The notes below the pieces were generated by a model. It was not told the origin of the DNA. It saw nothing but the letters and a program-made list of their open reading frames with translations, and made no database searches. DNA of 64,000 bases. Source: T3Sed10-241 sp036796255. Its GTDB lineage: Bacteria; Bacteroidota; Bacteroidia; Flavobacteriales_D; Cryomorphaceae. Numbering within the stretch: position 1 is the stretch's first letter; every line of letters starts with the position of its first letter. This document shows, piece by piece, positions 26,308 to 34,517 of the stretch. The position numbers were made by a program, and so were the translations under genes. The DNA lies in assembly GCA_036796255.1 (NCBI GenBank), contig DAIRDH010000004.1, positions 24,282-88,281 of the forward strand, read 5' to 3'.

Positions 26308-26607
26308 ATGTCCGAAGCTCAACACAATGACCAGGGCTTGCTCTGGGAAGTATTTATTCAAGCCAAGCCAGGTATAGCGCATAAACATGCTGGTAGCGTG
26401 CATGCCCATGACGCTGAAACGGCCTTAACCAGTGCGCGCGATGTGTACTCCAGGCGACAGGAAGGTTGCAGTATCTGGGTAGTTCCCTCCAATATGATTG
26501 CTGCAACAACTGAAGAGGATTCCGATTCCTTCTTCGACCCGGCTAACGATAAGGTGTACCGCCATCCTACTTTTTACACCGTGCCTGAAGGGGTTAAATA
26601 TTTGTGA
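26308..26607 (+). CDS. paaB: 1,2-phenylacetyl-CoA epoxidase subunit B
   Basis: 99 residues from the ATG at 26308 (a 9-residue longer start at 26281 is possible), close to the usual 95. Landmarks: WEVFIQAKPGIAHKHAGSVHA, AETALTSARDVYSRR and GCSIWVVPSNMI. A non-catalytic structural subunit that bridges the PaaAC heterodimers. paaC begins 4 nt after its stop. Confidence 0.93.
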   Translation: MSEAQHNDQGLLWEVFIQAKPGIAHKHAGSVHAHDAETALTSARDVYSRRQEGCSIWVVPSNMIAATTEEDSDSFFDPANDKVYRHPTFYTVPEGVKYL

Positions 26608-26611
26608 TGCA

Positions 26612-27373
26612 ATGAGCAAAGACGAAGCACTATATCAATACCTTATTAGACTTGGCGACAACGCATTGATCCTGGGCCAACGCCTGGGTGAGTGGTGTGG
26701 CCACGCCCATCAATTGGAAAGCGATATCGCACTTACCAATGTAGCCCTCGACCAAATAGGACAAGCCCGTAACTTGCTCACTGAAGCAGGTCGCATTGAA
26801 GGCAAAGGCCGCACAGAAGATGATCTCGCCTTTTTCAGGAATGAGAAAGACTTTCGCAACAACCTTTTGGTAGAGCAGGAAAATGGTGATTTCGCGCAGA
26901 CCATTACCCGTCAATTCCTATTTGATGTGTTTCAATACCACCTCTATAGTGCGCTGAGCCAAAGCACGGATGAATTTCTTCGCGGCTTTGCCATTAAATC
27001 ACTGAAAGAAGTTACCTACCACCGCAAGCTTAGCAGCGATTGGATGTTGCGGTTGGGCGATGGCACCCAGGAAAGCCACGAACGTATGCAGGAAGCGCTC
27101 GAAATCTTGTGGCCTTTCACTGGTGAACTTTTCGAAATGACTGAAGCAGACGAAGCGTTGATGGAGCATGGTATTGTGCCCAATCTCAACGAGATAAAGC
27201 ATAAATGGGAAAGCGAAGTGCAATCTGTTGTTGCTGAGGCCACTTTGCAAATCCCCGACACCAGGGGTTACATGGCCAAGGGCAGCCGTGTAGGCCACCA
27301 CACGGAGTACATGGGATACATATTGGCCGAAATGCAGGCCCTGCCCCGCTCCATGCCCGATGCGAAATGGTAG
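26612..27373 (+). CDS. paaC: 1,2-phenylacetyl-CoA epoxidase, structural subunit C
   Basis: 253 residues. The start at 26612 fits both the family and the 4-nt spacing from paaB; a longer frame runs into paaB. Ferritin-like helical subunit pairing with PaaA: LGDNALILGQRLGEWCGHAHQLESD, ALDQIGQARNLLTEAG, HRKLSSDWMLRLGDGT and GRVGHHTEYMG-like tail. It stabilises PaaA and lacks a full diiron site. Confidence 0.95.
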   Translation: MSKDEALYQYLIRLGDNALILGQRLGEWCGHAHQLESDIALTNVALDQIGQARNLLTEAGRIEGKGRTEDDLAFFRNEKDFRNNLLVEQENGDFAQTITRQFLFDVFQYHLYSALSQSTDEFLRGFAIKSLKEVTYHRKLSSDWMLRLGDGTQESHERMQEALEILWPFTGELFEMTEADEALMEHGIVPNLNEIKHKWESEVQSVVAEATLQIPDTRGYMAKGSRVGHHTEYMGYILAEMQALPRSMPDAKW

Positions 27374-27376
27374 ATA

Positions 27377-27880
27377 ATGATGACTATCGTCAAAGACCAT
27401 AAACTTCAAGCGATTTACGATCTGCTGGAAACGGTAAAGGATCCAGAGATACCTGTGTTGAGCATTGCCGACCTCGGTATTTTGCGCTCAATTGAGTATG
27501 CCGAAGGTGACTCTTTGCTGGTGACCATCACGCCAACTTATTCGGGTTGTCCCGCCATGGACACCATAGAGCGTGAAATCATAGAAACTTTGGAATCAGC
27601 CGGATATAGTGCATCAGTGAAATCGTCTCTTTATCCGTCATGGACCACCGATTGGCTTACCGAGAAAGGCCGAAAAGCCCTTGAAGACTATGGAATCGCT
27701 CCTCCTGCCGAGAAAACGACAGACAAAAGTTTCCTCACTGGAAATCCAAAATCAGTGCGCTGTCCTTTGTGCAAAAGTAGCAACTCTTCCATGATATCCC
27801 AGTTTGGGAGTACCGCATGCAAAGCCTTGTACAAGTGCAATGATTGCCTGGAGACCTTTGATTACTTCAAGTGTATCTAG
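27377..27880 (+). CDS. paaD: 1,2-phenylacetyl-CoA epoxidase subunit D (MIP18/DUF59 family)
   Basis: 167 residues, a second ATG lies one codon in. The N-terminal DUF59 domain has TVKDPEIPVLSIADLGIL and TYSGCPAMDTIE; the C-terminus has a zinc-ribbon-like CPLCKSSNSS and CKALYKCNDC with four Cys. PaaD is thought to help assemble metal centres of the epoxidase. It starts 3 nt after paaC. No paaE reductase follows; the next gene is convergent. Confidence 0.93.
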   Translation: MMTIVKDHKLQAIYDLLETVKDPEIPVLSIADLGILRSIEYAEGDSLLVTITPTYSGCPAMDTIEREIIETLESAGYSASVKSSLYPSWTTDWLTEKGRKALEDYGIAPPAEKTTDKSFLTGNPKSVRCPLCKSSNSSMISQFGSTACKALYKCNDCLETFDYFKCI

Positions 27881-27899
27881 TTTGCCTCCAGGTAAATAC

Positions 27900-28751
27900 T
27901 TAGCCAAAAACATTTACCGACTCCCGGAGTGCGACTTGAAGTGCTGAATTATTTACCCCGGTTTCAATTCCATTTTCATCAAAATAACTGAGCATTAGCT
28001 CGGTAGGCATATTTCCCGTGAGGTCGTCTGTGGCCATGGGACAGCCACCAAAACCTTTCAGCGCGCCGTCAAACCTTCGGCAGCCTGCTTTGTAGGCCGC
28101 ATCTACTTTCTCCTCCCAACTTTCAGGGGTGGTGTGGAGGTGGGCACCAAATTGCACCCCGGGCAGTGCCGGAATGAGCGCTGTAAACAGTTGTGTGATT
28201 GATTCAGTGTCCGAACTACCCACAGTATCGGAAAGGGCCAGTGTGCTGATTCCAAAATTATTGTGAAGTTTTTCAGCCCATTGGATGGCGACTTCGGTAC
28301 TCCAGGTGTCTCCGTAAGGATTGCCGAAAGCCATACTCAGGTAAATGACAAGGTCGCGGTTGTGCTTTGCGGCTAGATTGGCAAGGGCCTCTACCCTTTC
28401 CATAGATTCCTCGATGCCGGCATTGGTGTTGCGCTGTTGAAATGTTTCCGAGATTGAAAAGGGGTAGCCCAAAACTGCAATCTCTTCGTGCTGAATGGCC
28501 TCCACAGCGCCGCGCTCGTTGGCTACAATGGCAAGGAGTTTAGTCCGGGTATGGTCAAGCTGCAATCCTGCAAGCACCTCGGCAGTATCTGCCATTTGCG
28601 GTATGGCCTTGGGCGATACGAATGAGCCGAAGTCGAGGGTGTGAAAACCGACTTTTAACAGCGCATTCAGGTAATCTATTTTTGTTTTCGTAGGGATAAA
28701 AGTTTTGATGCCTTGCATGGCATCACGCGGGCATTCAACGATTTGTAGCAT
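27900..28751 (-). CDS. mvaB: Hydroxymethylglutaryl-CoA lyase
   Basis: 283 residues. Cleaves HMG-CoA to acetoacetate and acetyl-CoA, as in leucine degradation. TIM-barrel lyase of the HMGL-like family: ECPRDAMQG for the usual GPRDGLQ start, LDFGSFVSPKAIPQMAD, LSMAFGNPYGD, LALSDTVGSSD, GAHLHTTPESW and the catalytic-loop Cys in GALKGFGGCPMA. The altered first motif is the common Bacteroidota version. It overlaps the end of pyrD by 17 nt, so it is the second gene of a pyrD operon. Confidence 0.9.
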   Translation of the reverse strand: MLQIVECPRDAMQGIKTFIPTKTKIDYLNALLKVGFHTLDFGSFVSPKAIPQMADTAEVLAGLQLDHTRTKLLAIVANERGAVEAIQHEEIAVLGYPFSISETFQQRNTNAGIEESMERVEALANLAAKHNRDLVIYLSMAFGNPYGDTWSTEVAIQWAEKLHNNFGISTLALSDTVGSSDTESITQLFTALIPALPGVQFGAHLHTTPESWEEKVDAAYKAGCRRFDGALKGFGGCPMATDDLTGNMPTELMLSYFDENGIETGVNNSALQVALRESVNVFG

Positions 28752-29778
28752 GCTGTATGATTTTCTTGTTGATGGCCTTCACCAGCCCCGGTCCTTCGTA
28801 TACGTATCCCGTATATACTTGCACAAGGCTTGCACCGGCTTCCAGTTTTTCCATGGCATCTTCGGCAGTATGAATACCTCCAACGCCAATTATGGGGAAA
28901 GCACCCCCGGACCTTTGGTGCAGATAGCGAATGACCTCAGTGCTGCGCAACTTTACTGGTTTGCCACTCAACCCTCCGGCACCTATGGCTTCTAAGGTCT
29001 CTTTATCGGTTTTCAGGTCCTTTCGGCCTATCGTGGTGTTCGATGCAATTACTCCATCAATTTTACTGGCAAGCACAATGTCGATGATGTCATCAAGCTG
29101 CTCATTGCTCAGGTCGGGGGCGATTTTTAGCAAGATAGGCTTGTAGCGCGTATGCTTGGCGGCAGCCTCTTTAAGGCTTGTCAGCAATTTGGTCAGTGGC
29201 TCCTTTTCTTGCAGTTCGCGCAGGTTGGGCGTATTGGGCGATGATACATTGACTGCAAAATAGTCTACGACATCATAAAGCGATTCCAAACATTTCAGGT
29301 AATCGTCGGTAGCATTTTCATTTGGAGTGACCTTGTTTTTACCTATGTTTCCACCTATTACTACACTTGCGTACCGCGACCGAAGTCGCCTTCGCAATTT
29401 TTCCACACCCTGGTTGTTAAATCCCATGCGGTTGATCAGGCCATTGTCTTGCGGAAGCCTGAAGAGTCTTGGCTTGGGGTTGCCCTCCTGGGGTTCAGGT
29501 GTCACTGTGCCCACTTCAATAAATCCGAACCCCATAAATCCCAGTTGGTTGAAAAGCTTGCCATCCTTATCGAATCCAGCTGCCAGTCCCACGGGATTCT
29601 TAAATTTAATACCGAATACCTCGCGCTCCAGCTTGGGGTGGTTGGTGGTGTATAGGGTATAAAAAATAGTGCGCACAAAAGGCAGGGCAAACAGAAAGCG
29701 AATGAGTCCAAACGTGAAATTGTGTGCCTTCTCAGGTGAGAGTTTGAAAAGCAGCGGGCGTATAAGCCTTTTGTACAT
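28735..29778 (-). CDS. pyrD: Dihydroorotate dehydrogenase (quinone), class 2
   Basis: 347 residues from the ATG at 29778; the frame extends further but its promoter lies in that extension. Class 2 features: the N-terminal helical extension (MYKRLIRPLLFKLSPEKAHNF), FKNPVGLAAGFDKDG, GFGFIEVGTVTP, NVSSPNTPNLRELQ with catalytic Ser, IASNTTIGR and IIGVGGI. It feeds electrons from dihydroorotate to membrane quinone in pyrimidine synthesis. Confidence 0.96.
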   Translation of the reverse strand: MYKRLIRPLLFKLSPEKAHNFTFGLIRFLFALPFVRTIFYTLYTTNHPKLEREVFGIKFKNPVGLAAGFDKDGKLFNQLGFMGFGFIEVGTVTPEPQEGNPKPRLFRLPQDNGLINRMGFNNQGVEKLRRRLRSRYASVVIGGNIGKNKVTPNENATDDYLKCLESLYDVVDYFAVNVSSPNTPNLRELQEKEPLTKLLTSLKEAAAKHTRYKPILLKIAPDLSNEQLDDIIDIVLASKIDGVIASNTTIGRKDLKTDKETLEAIGAGGLSGKPVKLRSTEVIRYLHQRSGGAFPIIGVGGIHTAEDAMEKLEAGASLVQVYTGYVYEGPGLVKAINKKIIQHATNR

Positions 29779-29793
29779 GTGTTTAATTTGTTG

Positions 29794-29823
29794 CAAAAGT
29801 AGGGCTACAGGCTGGTTTGCCAA
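29794..29823 (-). promoter_or_regulatory. pyrD promoter, TTG-N19-TACTTTTG
   Basis: On the minus strand TTG (29823-29821) and TACTTTTG (29801-29794), 19 bp apart. Starts near 29789, with a leader of about 11 nt before the ATG at 29778. Confidence 0.75.
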
Positions 29824-29981
29824 AGCTTTTTTCCTCGTCTCCGCTTGTCATATTTATAATAGAAGCTCCACTGAAGGCAGTTAGCGATGGCTCCAATTCT
29901 TCGCTATAAAATATATTTATATCGACTAAATGACATTTTCATGGGTTCGAATTAAAAATATAACTATCTTCATCATCTGGT

Positions 29982-30401
29982 ATGCAAATCCACGAAGCCA
30001 CACAATTGCAGCAGCTCGATGAGATTGAGCTCATAACAGCTTATTTCATTAGGTTGGAACATGACATTGTGTGGATACGCTACAAAGAAATTAACGAGGA
30101 GTTTGATTTGGCTATGGCCAAAGCACATACCAAGGCTTTGGGACGTCTCACTGCTGGCCAGCCTGTGCATATTATGATTGATTTTCGTGACATTGACATG
30201 TCGTTCAGCAATGAAGCAAGGACACACTTTGCTCAAAACGAGCAACATTCGGCCATAAGGCTTTCACAAGCACTGATACTTTCAAGTCTTGCACACCGTA
30301 TTGTGGCCAATTTTTACCTCAAGTTCAACAAGCCCAATTGCCCGGCCCGTATTTTCGGCACGCCCGCAGATGCACTTGACTGGATTGCCAGCTTGAAGTA
30401 G
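29982..30401 (+). CDS. Hypothetical protein, SpoIIAA/STAS-like
   Basis: 139 residues, cytosolic. The pattern strand-helix-strand (IELITAYFIRLEHDIVWIRYKE, then HIMIDFRDIDMSFSNEAR, then ARIFGTPADALDWI) resembles SpoIIAA-like STAS folds common in Bacteroidota. No catalytic residues recognised. Monocistronic, with a TATCTTCA box just upstream. Confidence 0.5.
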   Translation: MQIHEATQLQQLDEIELITAYFIRLEHDIVWIRYKEINEEFDLAMAKAHTKALGRLTAGQPVHIMIDFRDIDMSFSNEARTHFAQNEQHSAIRLSQALILSSLAHRIVANFYLKFNKPNCPARIFGTPADALDWIASLK

Positions 30402-30517
30402 CCTTCTGTGGCCGGTATTGATAAGCTCATCAATAAGCTTTATGGCATTTTCACGGTCATTGCTCTAACAAAGCCTATCTTTGAACGAACGTAATTATAA
30501 ACCTAAAAACTAATATA

Positions 30518-31129
30518 ATGTCATTTAAACTTCCCGAACTCCCCTACGCGTACAATGCGTTAGAGCCACATATTGATGCCAAAACTATGGAAATCCACCA
30601 TGGAAAGCACCATGCCGGCTACACCAGTAAATTGAACGATGCTATTGATGGCACACCACACTCAGGCAAATCTATTGAGGAAATCCTCAGTATGGTTGAT
30701 CAACTCAGTGCGGGTGTGCGCAACAATGGTGGAGGATTTTACAACCACAGTCTTTTCTGGTCAGTGATGGGCCCCAATAAGGGTGGCAATCCTTCCGGAA
30801 AATTGGCTGAAGCCATTGAAAACGATCTTGGAGGTTTTGATGCCTTCAAAGAAAAATTTGCAAATGCCGCGGCAACTCAGTTTGGTTCAGGATGGGCATG
30901 GCTTCTTGTTGGAGCAGATGGCAAGTTGCATGTGAGCAGCACCCCCAATCAGGACAATCCGCTCATGCCTGTAGCAGCCGTAAAAGGAACACCTATTCTC
31001 GGATTGGATGTGTGGGAGCATGCGTACTACCTCAATTATCAAAACCGCCGTCCCGACTATATTTCAGCGTTCTGGAATGTAGTAAATTGGGATAAAGTTT
31101 CTGAAAACTACGAAAAAGCAACTGCATAA
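30518..31129 (+). CDS. sodA: Superoxide dismutase, Mn-type signature (Fe/Mn family)
   Basis: 203 residues without a signal peptide. Metal ligands lie in EIHHGKHHAGY, GGGFYNHSLFW and LDVWEHAYYLNYQN. The residues that separate Mn from Fe enzymes favour Mn: RNNGGGFYNHSLFW and TPNQDNPLM (Gln in the latter). It dismutates superoxide in the cytosol. Metal use must be tested, since cambialistic members exist. A TATCTTTG box sits at 30476-30483; an ATTGAT-N6-ATCAAT inverted repeat lies at 30417-30434. A terminator follows. Confidence 0.93.
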   Translation: MSFKLPELPYAYNALEPHIDAKTMEIHHGKHHAGYTSKLNDAIDGTPHSGKSIEEILSMVDQLSAGVRNNGGGFYNHSLFWSVMGPNKGGNPSGKLAEAIENDLGGFDAFKEKFANAAATQFGSGWAWLLVGADGKLHVSSTPNQDNPLMPVAAVKGTPILGLDVWEHAYYLNYQNRRPDYISAFWNVVNWDKVSENYEKATA

Positions 31130-31157
31130 CCTGCACCCAAGCTACAATACAGCACTG

Positions 31158-31194
31158 AAAAGCTGCCCTCGTTGGGGTAGCTTTTCTTTTTTTC
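31158..31194 (+). terminator. Rho-independent terminator of sod
   Basis: AAAAGCTGCCC (31158-31168) pairs with GGGTAGCTTTT (31175-31185), with one G-U pair and a 6-nt loop, followed by a T-rich run. Confidence 0.88.
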
Positions 31195-31214
31195 AGGATT
31201 CAATGCTTAAGCCC

Positions 31215-31222
31215 TACTTTTG
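31215..31222 (+). promoter_or_regulatory. -7 box TACTTTTG of smpB, near-leaderless
   Basis: Six nt separate the box from the ATG at 31229, so the transcript should begin within 2-3 nt of the start codon. Confidence 0.6.
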
Positions 31223-31228
31223 TGCCCG

Positions 31229-31678
31229 ATGAGTAAAGACGTCAACATAAAGAATAAAAAAGCGAATTTCCTCTACGAACTGGTAGACAAATACACTGCG
31301 GGCATTCAACTGACCGGTGGTGAAATCAAATCTATCCGTGCTGGCAAAGCCAGTATTATGGAGGCCTATTGTTTCTTAAAAAGGCAAGAGCTTTGGATCA
31401 AAGGCATGCACATAAGCCCATATTTGCCTGCAAGCTACAATAATGTACCCCCTACACGCGACCGCAAGCTGCTGCTCAACCGTTCAGAAATAGAGAAAAT
31501 TGAAAAGCAACTCAAAAACAAAGGGCTTACCATTATACCACTGAAAGTTTTTCTCTCTCAAAGCGGCTATGCCAAGCTGGATATCGCCGTGGCCCGCGGT
31601 AAGAAGATGCACGACAAGCGTGACGACCTGAAGGAAAAAGATGACAAGCGGGCTATGGACCGGGCGATGAAACATTAA
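31229..31678 (+). CDS. smpB: SsrA-binding protein SmpB
   Basis: 149 residues from the ATG at 31229; the frame opens 3 codons earlier, inside the promoter. Landmarks: NKKANFLYELVDKYTAGIQLTGGEIKSIR, YCFLKRQELWIKGMHISPY, RDRKLLLNRSEI and the basic tail KKMHDKRDDLKEKDDKRAMDRAM. Binds tmRNA for ribosome rescue. The tmRNA gene is not in this window. Confidence 0.96.
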   Translation: MSKDVNIKNKKANFLYELVDKYTAGIQLTGGEIKSIRAGKASIMEAYCFLKRQELWIKGMHISPYLPASYNNVPPTRDRKLLLNRSEIEKIEKQLKNKGLTIIPLKVFLSQSGYAKLDIAVARGKKMHDKRDDLKEKDDKRAMDRAMKH

Positions 31679-31689
31679 ATTCGATAGGG

Positions 31690-32280
31690 CTAAGCCAAGA
31701 TTTTCAGCAGTCGACTGTAGTAGCGGTGCATCAATGCGTCAGGGCCATCAACTTCCGCATCCCACTTATTGTCGAGCTCATTGAAAATCATCAAATCGCT
31801 TAGTTTGGCTTCCGGATCGGGGTTCATTTTCCCAAATTGTTGCTCGTAAGCTTCGCAAAACTGCTGCGCAAATGCTTCGCATATTCTTTCCCAATCCTGA
31901 TACAAGCTGATTGATAGCCTCGGATCCGTGCTATTCGCCAGCTTTTGCTTTATGCGCGCCTCATAGGCATTGTAACGCTCCACGACCGCTGCGAGCTGAA
32001 CTGCTCCATGAGAGTCCGATCGGCCTTTTATTCGTTCACTGCTTTGATCTTGTTCACTTTCCGGAGTTCCGTTTTTCAAAAACTCTAGCTGCAGGGTCTC
32101 TGCGGCCTCTGCTAACTCCATCAATCTCTTTCTGCGAATGGATGAGAGCTTGGGGATAAATGCCCGGCGCATGAAATAGGTGTTCAGCTCAAAGAGGGCA
32201 TCTTCAAAATGCTCCATCACGGTCTCTGCGTCATCATTTTCAGCTGCTCCGATGGTGATCAATGCCATTTGCTCAGTCAT
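31690..32280 (-). CDS. Hypothetical cytosolic helical protein
   Basis: About 196 residues from the ATG at 32280 (a longer start at 32313 exists). Mostly alpha-helical with many charged residues (FEDALFELNTYFMRRAFIPKLSSIRRKRLMELAEAAETL). No signal peptide, membrane segment or recognised motif. Convergent with smpB. Confidence 0.5.
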   Translation of the reverse strand: MTEQMALITIGAAENDDAETVMEHFEDALFELNTYFMRRAFIPKLSSIRRKRLMELAEAAETLQLEFLKNGTPESEQDQSSERIKGRSDSHGAVQLAAVVERYNAYEARIKQKLANSTDPRLSISLYQDWERICEAFAQQFCEAYEQQFGKMNPDPEAKLSDLMIFNELDNKWDAEVDGPDALMHRYYSRLLKILA

Positions 32281-32420
32281 TTTTCTCTGCTTTGGTGGTA
32301 TCGGGCACGCCAATTCGGCTTATTGTTTTGAAGGAATTTTAAAAGACAAAGCTAAAAAATGAATAGCCCTTGAGATGGTGTGAATGCATATTTAGCTACT
32401 TTCATGCTCTAAATTGATCT

Positions 32421-33176
32421 ATGTGTAAAGTTGAAAAATCTTTTGGTTTTTTCCCCCAACGGATAATTGCTAAGAATTTGTTTCTAAGTACTGTTATTGT
32501 GCTATCATCCCTGTTGACCGCCCAGAAAGCTCAAAGTCAGGCCGCATTGCTTGTTTTAATATTCGGAGATAAAGTAGCTTCTGAGAAGTTCCATTTAAGC
32601 ATCGACGGCGGACTCAACTTCGCAAGGATGGAAGGCGTGGGCGACAGTGAGGCCATGGCTGGCTTGCACTTTGGTCTGGGTACATTTACCAAACTGAATG
32701 AGCGGTGGGTAATTAATGCTGAATTTAAACCTGTTTCATTGCGCAACCAAACTGATGTAATCCCTATCAACCCCATCGCTGACTTCATACCCGGTGCGCG
32801 CACCGACATTCGAACCAACTATATAGACATACCCGTGCTGGCCAGATACTACTACGCTAAACGATTTTACGCTGCAGCCGGGGCTCAAATAAGCTTCTTA
32901 ACGATGGCAGAGCAAGAGACAACCGGGCTTTTGCCATCAGGCGCTGAAGCCACCGTGATAAAGTCTGAGAAGTCTTCATTCAGCAATGTTCACTTCGCCA
33001 TTCCTTTCGAATTGGGCTGGGTGGTTCAGGACACACAAAATGGTCAAGGCATAGACCTTCGCATCAGGTATGCTCAAGGTGTTTCTGATATATTTGCCAA
33101 AGATTATGGCGAAGGGAGAGGTGGTTTGCTCCAAGTATTGCTCACCTTCCCATTTGTGAAAACGGCTGAGCAATAA
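32421..33176 (+). CDS. Outer-membrane beta-barrel protein, PorT-like
   Basis: 251 residues. A long N-region precedes a signal peptide core (LFLSTVIVLSSLLTAQKAQSQ). The mature part shows alternating amphipathic strands: HLSIDGGLNFARMEG, GLHFGLGTFTKLNERW, DIPVLARYYYAKRFYAAAGAQISF, LDLRIRYAQGV-type strand and a terminal aromatic-like strand. This matches the small eight-strand barrels of the PorT family. A TACTTTCA box ends 16 nt before the ATG. Confidence 0.72.
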   Translation: MCKVEKSFGFFPQRIIAKNLFLSTVIVLSSLLTAQKAQSQAALLVLIFGDKVASEKFHLSIDGGLNFARMEGVGDSEAMAGLHFGLGTFTKLNERWVINAEFKPVSLRNQTDVIPINPIADFIPGARTDIRTNYIDIPVLARYYYAKRFYAAAGAQISFLTMAEQETTGLLPSGAEATVIKSEKSSFSNVHFAIPFELGWVVQDTQNGQGIDLRIRYAQGVSDIFAKDYGEGRGGLLQVLLTFPFVKTAEQ

Positions 33177-33314
33177 GACCTTAAATATTCAATACTCTCG
33201 AAATTTATCACGTAGAATATCTTCAGGCCACTCACGGTTTCGAGATAAGCCTGAAAAGTGCTAGTTTCAAGCCTGAATCTTAACCCTTGACAGTTAAAAT
33301 AAACCTGCAGCCTT

Positions 33315-33548
33315 ATGGTAACTTCCTTCTTCGCCCTTGTGATACTTGCTGTGGTAGCAGCCCTATGGATTTGGGCAGTAATTGACATACTACGCACCAA
33401 ATTTGCTTCTCCCAACACGACCCTCCTGATGATTATCCTTGTTCTTTTCTTTCCAGTAGCTGGTTCTATCATTTACTTTTTAATTCGCCGCAATTTTATA
33501 AAGGAAAAAGGTCCCAGATTCAATCCTAAGTTCAGTCCCCGAGACTGA
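33315..33548 (+). CDS. Small membrane protein, PLDc_N domain
   Basis: 77 residues with two hydrophobic helices (ALVILAVVAALWIWAVIDI and TLLMIILVLFFPVAGSIIYF) and a basic tail, the PLDc_N arrangement found at the N-terminus of cardiolipin synthases and as free small proteins. Function of the free form is unknown. Confidence 0.7.
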   Translation: MVTSFFALVILAVVAALWIWAVIDILRTKFASPNTTLLMIILVLFFPVAGSIIYFLIRRNFIKEKGPRFNPKFSPRD

Positions 33549-33719
33549 TTCAGGTTTTAAAAAAACGCTTTTACCTTCTCATAATAAATCTATTATATTG
33601 TTCTGCAAGACATCGGATTCGACAAACTTTTTTCATTTACCGAAAAATGCTGAATATTTTATTGCTTTCCGGGCTTATTCGTAATTCCAAAAGTCAATTT
33701 TCAGCTTAGATTGAACACC

Positions 33720-33953
33720 ATGAAAAACATTCATTACAAACGCTGGCTGATATTCGCGCCTGTAGGACTCGTGCTCACCGGCTTTGGACTTTGCCTTGTT
33801 GCGGAGGCAGCCATCTTGAAGTTCAAAGGAGCACCTACCCTTGACTGGGTGCTTTACGGTACCATAGCACTGGTGGTGTTCAATTCAGGACTTTCCTTCT
33901 TTGGCACCGCCGTGGTAGAGCGTATTCGATATTTATCCCAAGACAAAAAATGA
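33720..33953 (+). CDS. Small two-helix membrane protein, unknown
   Basis: 77 residues from the ATG at 33720 (a TTG three codons upstream is less likely). Two hydrophobic helices (WLIFAPVGLVLTGFGLCLVAEAA and VLYGTIALVVFNSGLSFFGTAVV) with a basic end. I do not recognise a family. Followed after 15 nt by a YciI-like gene, suggesting an operon. Confidence 0.6.
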   Translation: MKNIHYKRWLIFAPVGLVLTGFGLCLVAEAAILKFKGAPTLDWVLYGTIALVVFNSGLSFFGTAVVERIRYLSQDKK

Positions 33954-33968
33954 ATTAATATTAAAAAA

Positions 33969-34436
33969 TTGATTGGTAAACACATAGTCTTTTTAACCGC
34001 CAGCCTTATTTTTATTTCAAGCGCCATTCAGGCCCAGGAGCACAATGAGCATTACAATGATTCCCTTGCCAAAGCGCTGGGTGCTGACGACTACGGGATG
34101 AAGTCGTATGTACTGGTGATGCTCAAAACGGGTGAAAACAAGACCACTGACAAGGGTTTTGTAGATAGTTGCTTTACAGGCCATATGGCCAATATCAATC
34201 GGCTTGTGAAGGATGGGAGCCTCGTGGTGGCAGGGCCTTTAGGCAAAAATGAGCAAAGCTACAGGGGCATATTCATATTCGATGTGGATGATATTGAGGA
34301 GGCCAAAGCTCTCTTGCAGACCGACCCGGCTGTGAGCGGTGGCTTGCTTGATGCGGACTTCCTGCCTTGGTATGGCTCGGCGGCACTTCCGATGTATCTT
34401 GAGGAATCTGATCAAATATGGAAACTTAAGCCCTGA
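33969..34436 (+). CDS. Secreted YciI-like protein
   Basis: 155 residues from a TTG start with signal peptide (HIVFLTASLIFISSAIQAQ). The mature domain is the YCII/ferredoxin-like fold: MKSYVLVMLKTGENKTTDKGF, FTGHMANINRLVKDGSLVVAGPLG, RGIFIFDVDDIEEAKALLQTDPAV. The His in GHM is the usual conserved residue. Periplasmic versions occur in Bacteroidota; function unknown. An ATT at 33960 is the only other in-frame start after the upstream stop. Confidence 0.72.
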   Translation: MIGKHIVFLTASLIFISSAIQAQEHNEHYNDSLAKALGADDYGMKSYVLVMLKTGENKTTDKGFVDSCFTGHMANINRLVKDGSLVVAGPLGKNEQSYRGIFIFDVDDIEEAKALLQTDPAVSGGLLDADFLPWYGSAALPMYLEESDQIWKLKP

Positions 34437-34517
34437 ATGCCCGCCCGCGCATCTACTCTTTCCGAATAAAACAGCTGCATTGGCATAAGCTGCTACCTTT
34501 GCGGAAAATATCAGCAC

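Noticed and set aside
30417..30434. ATTGAT-N6-ATCAAT as an FNR site for sod
   Set aside because: Half-sites are two bases too far apart for FNR (TTGAT-N4-ATCAA) and it is 41 bp before the -7 box; may be a hairpin only.
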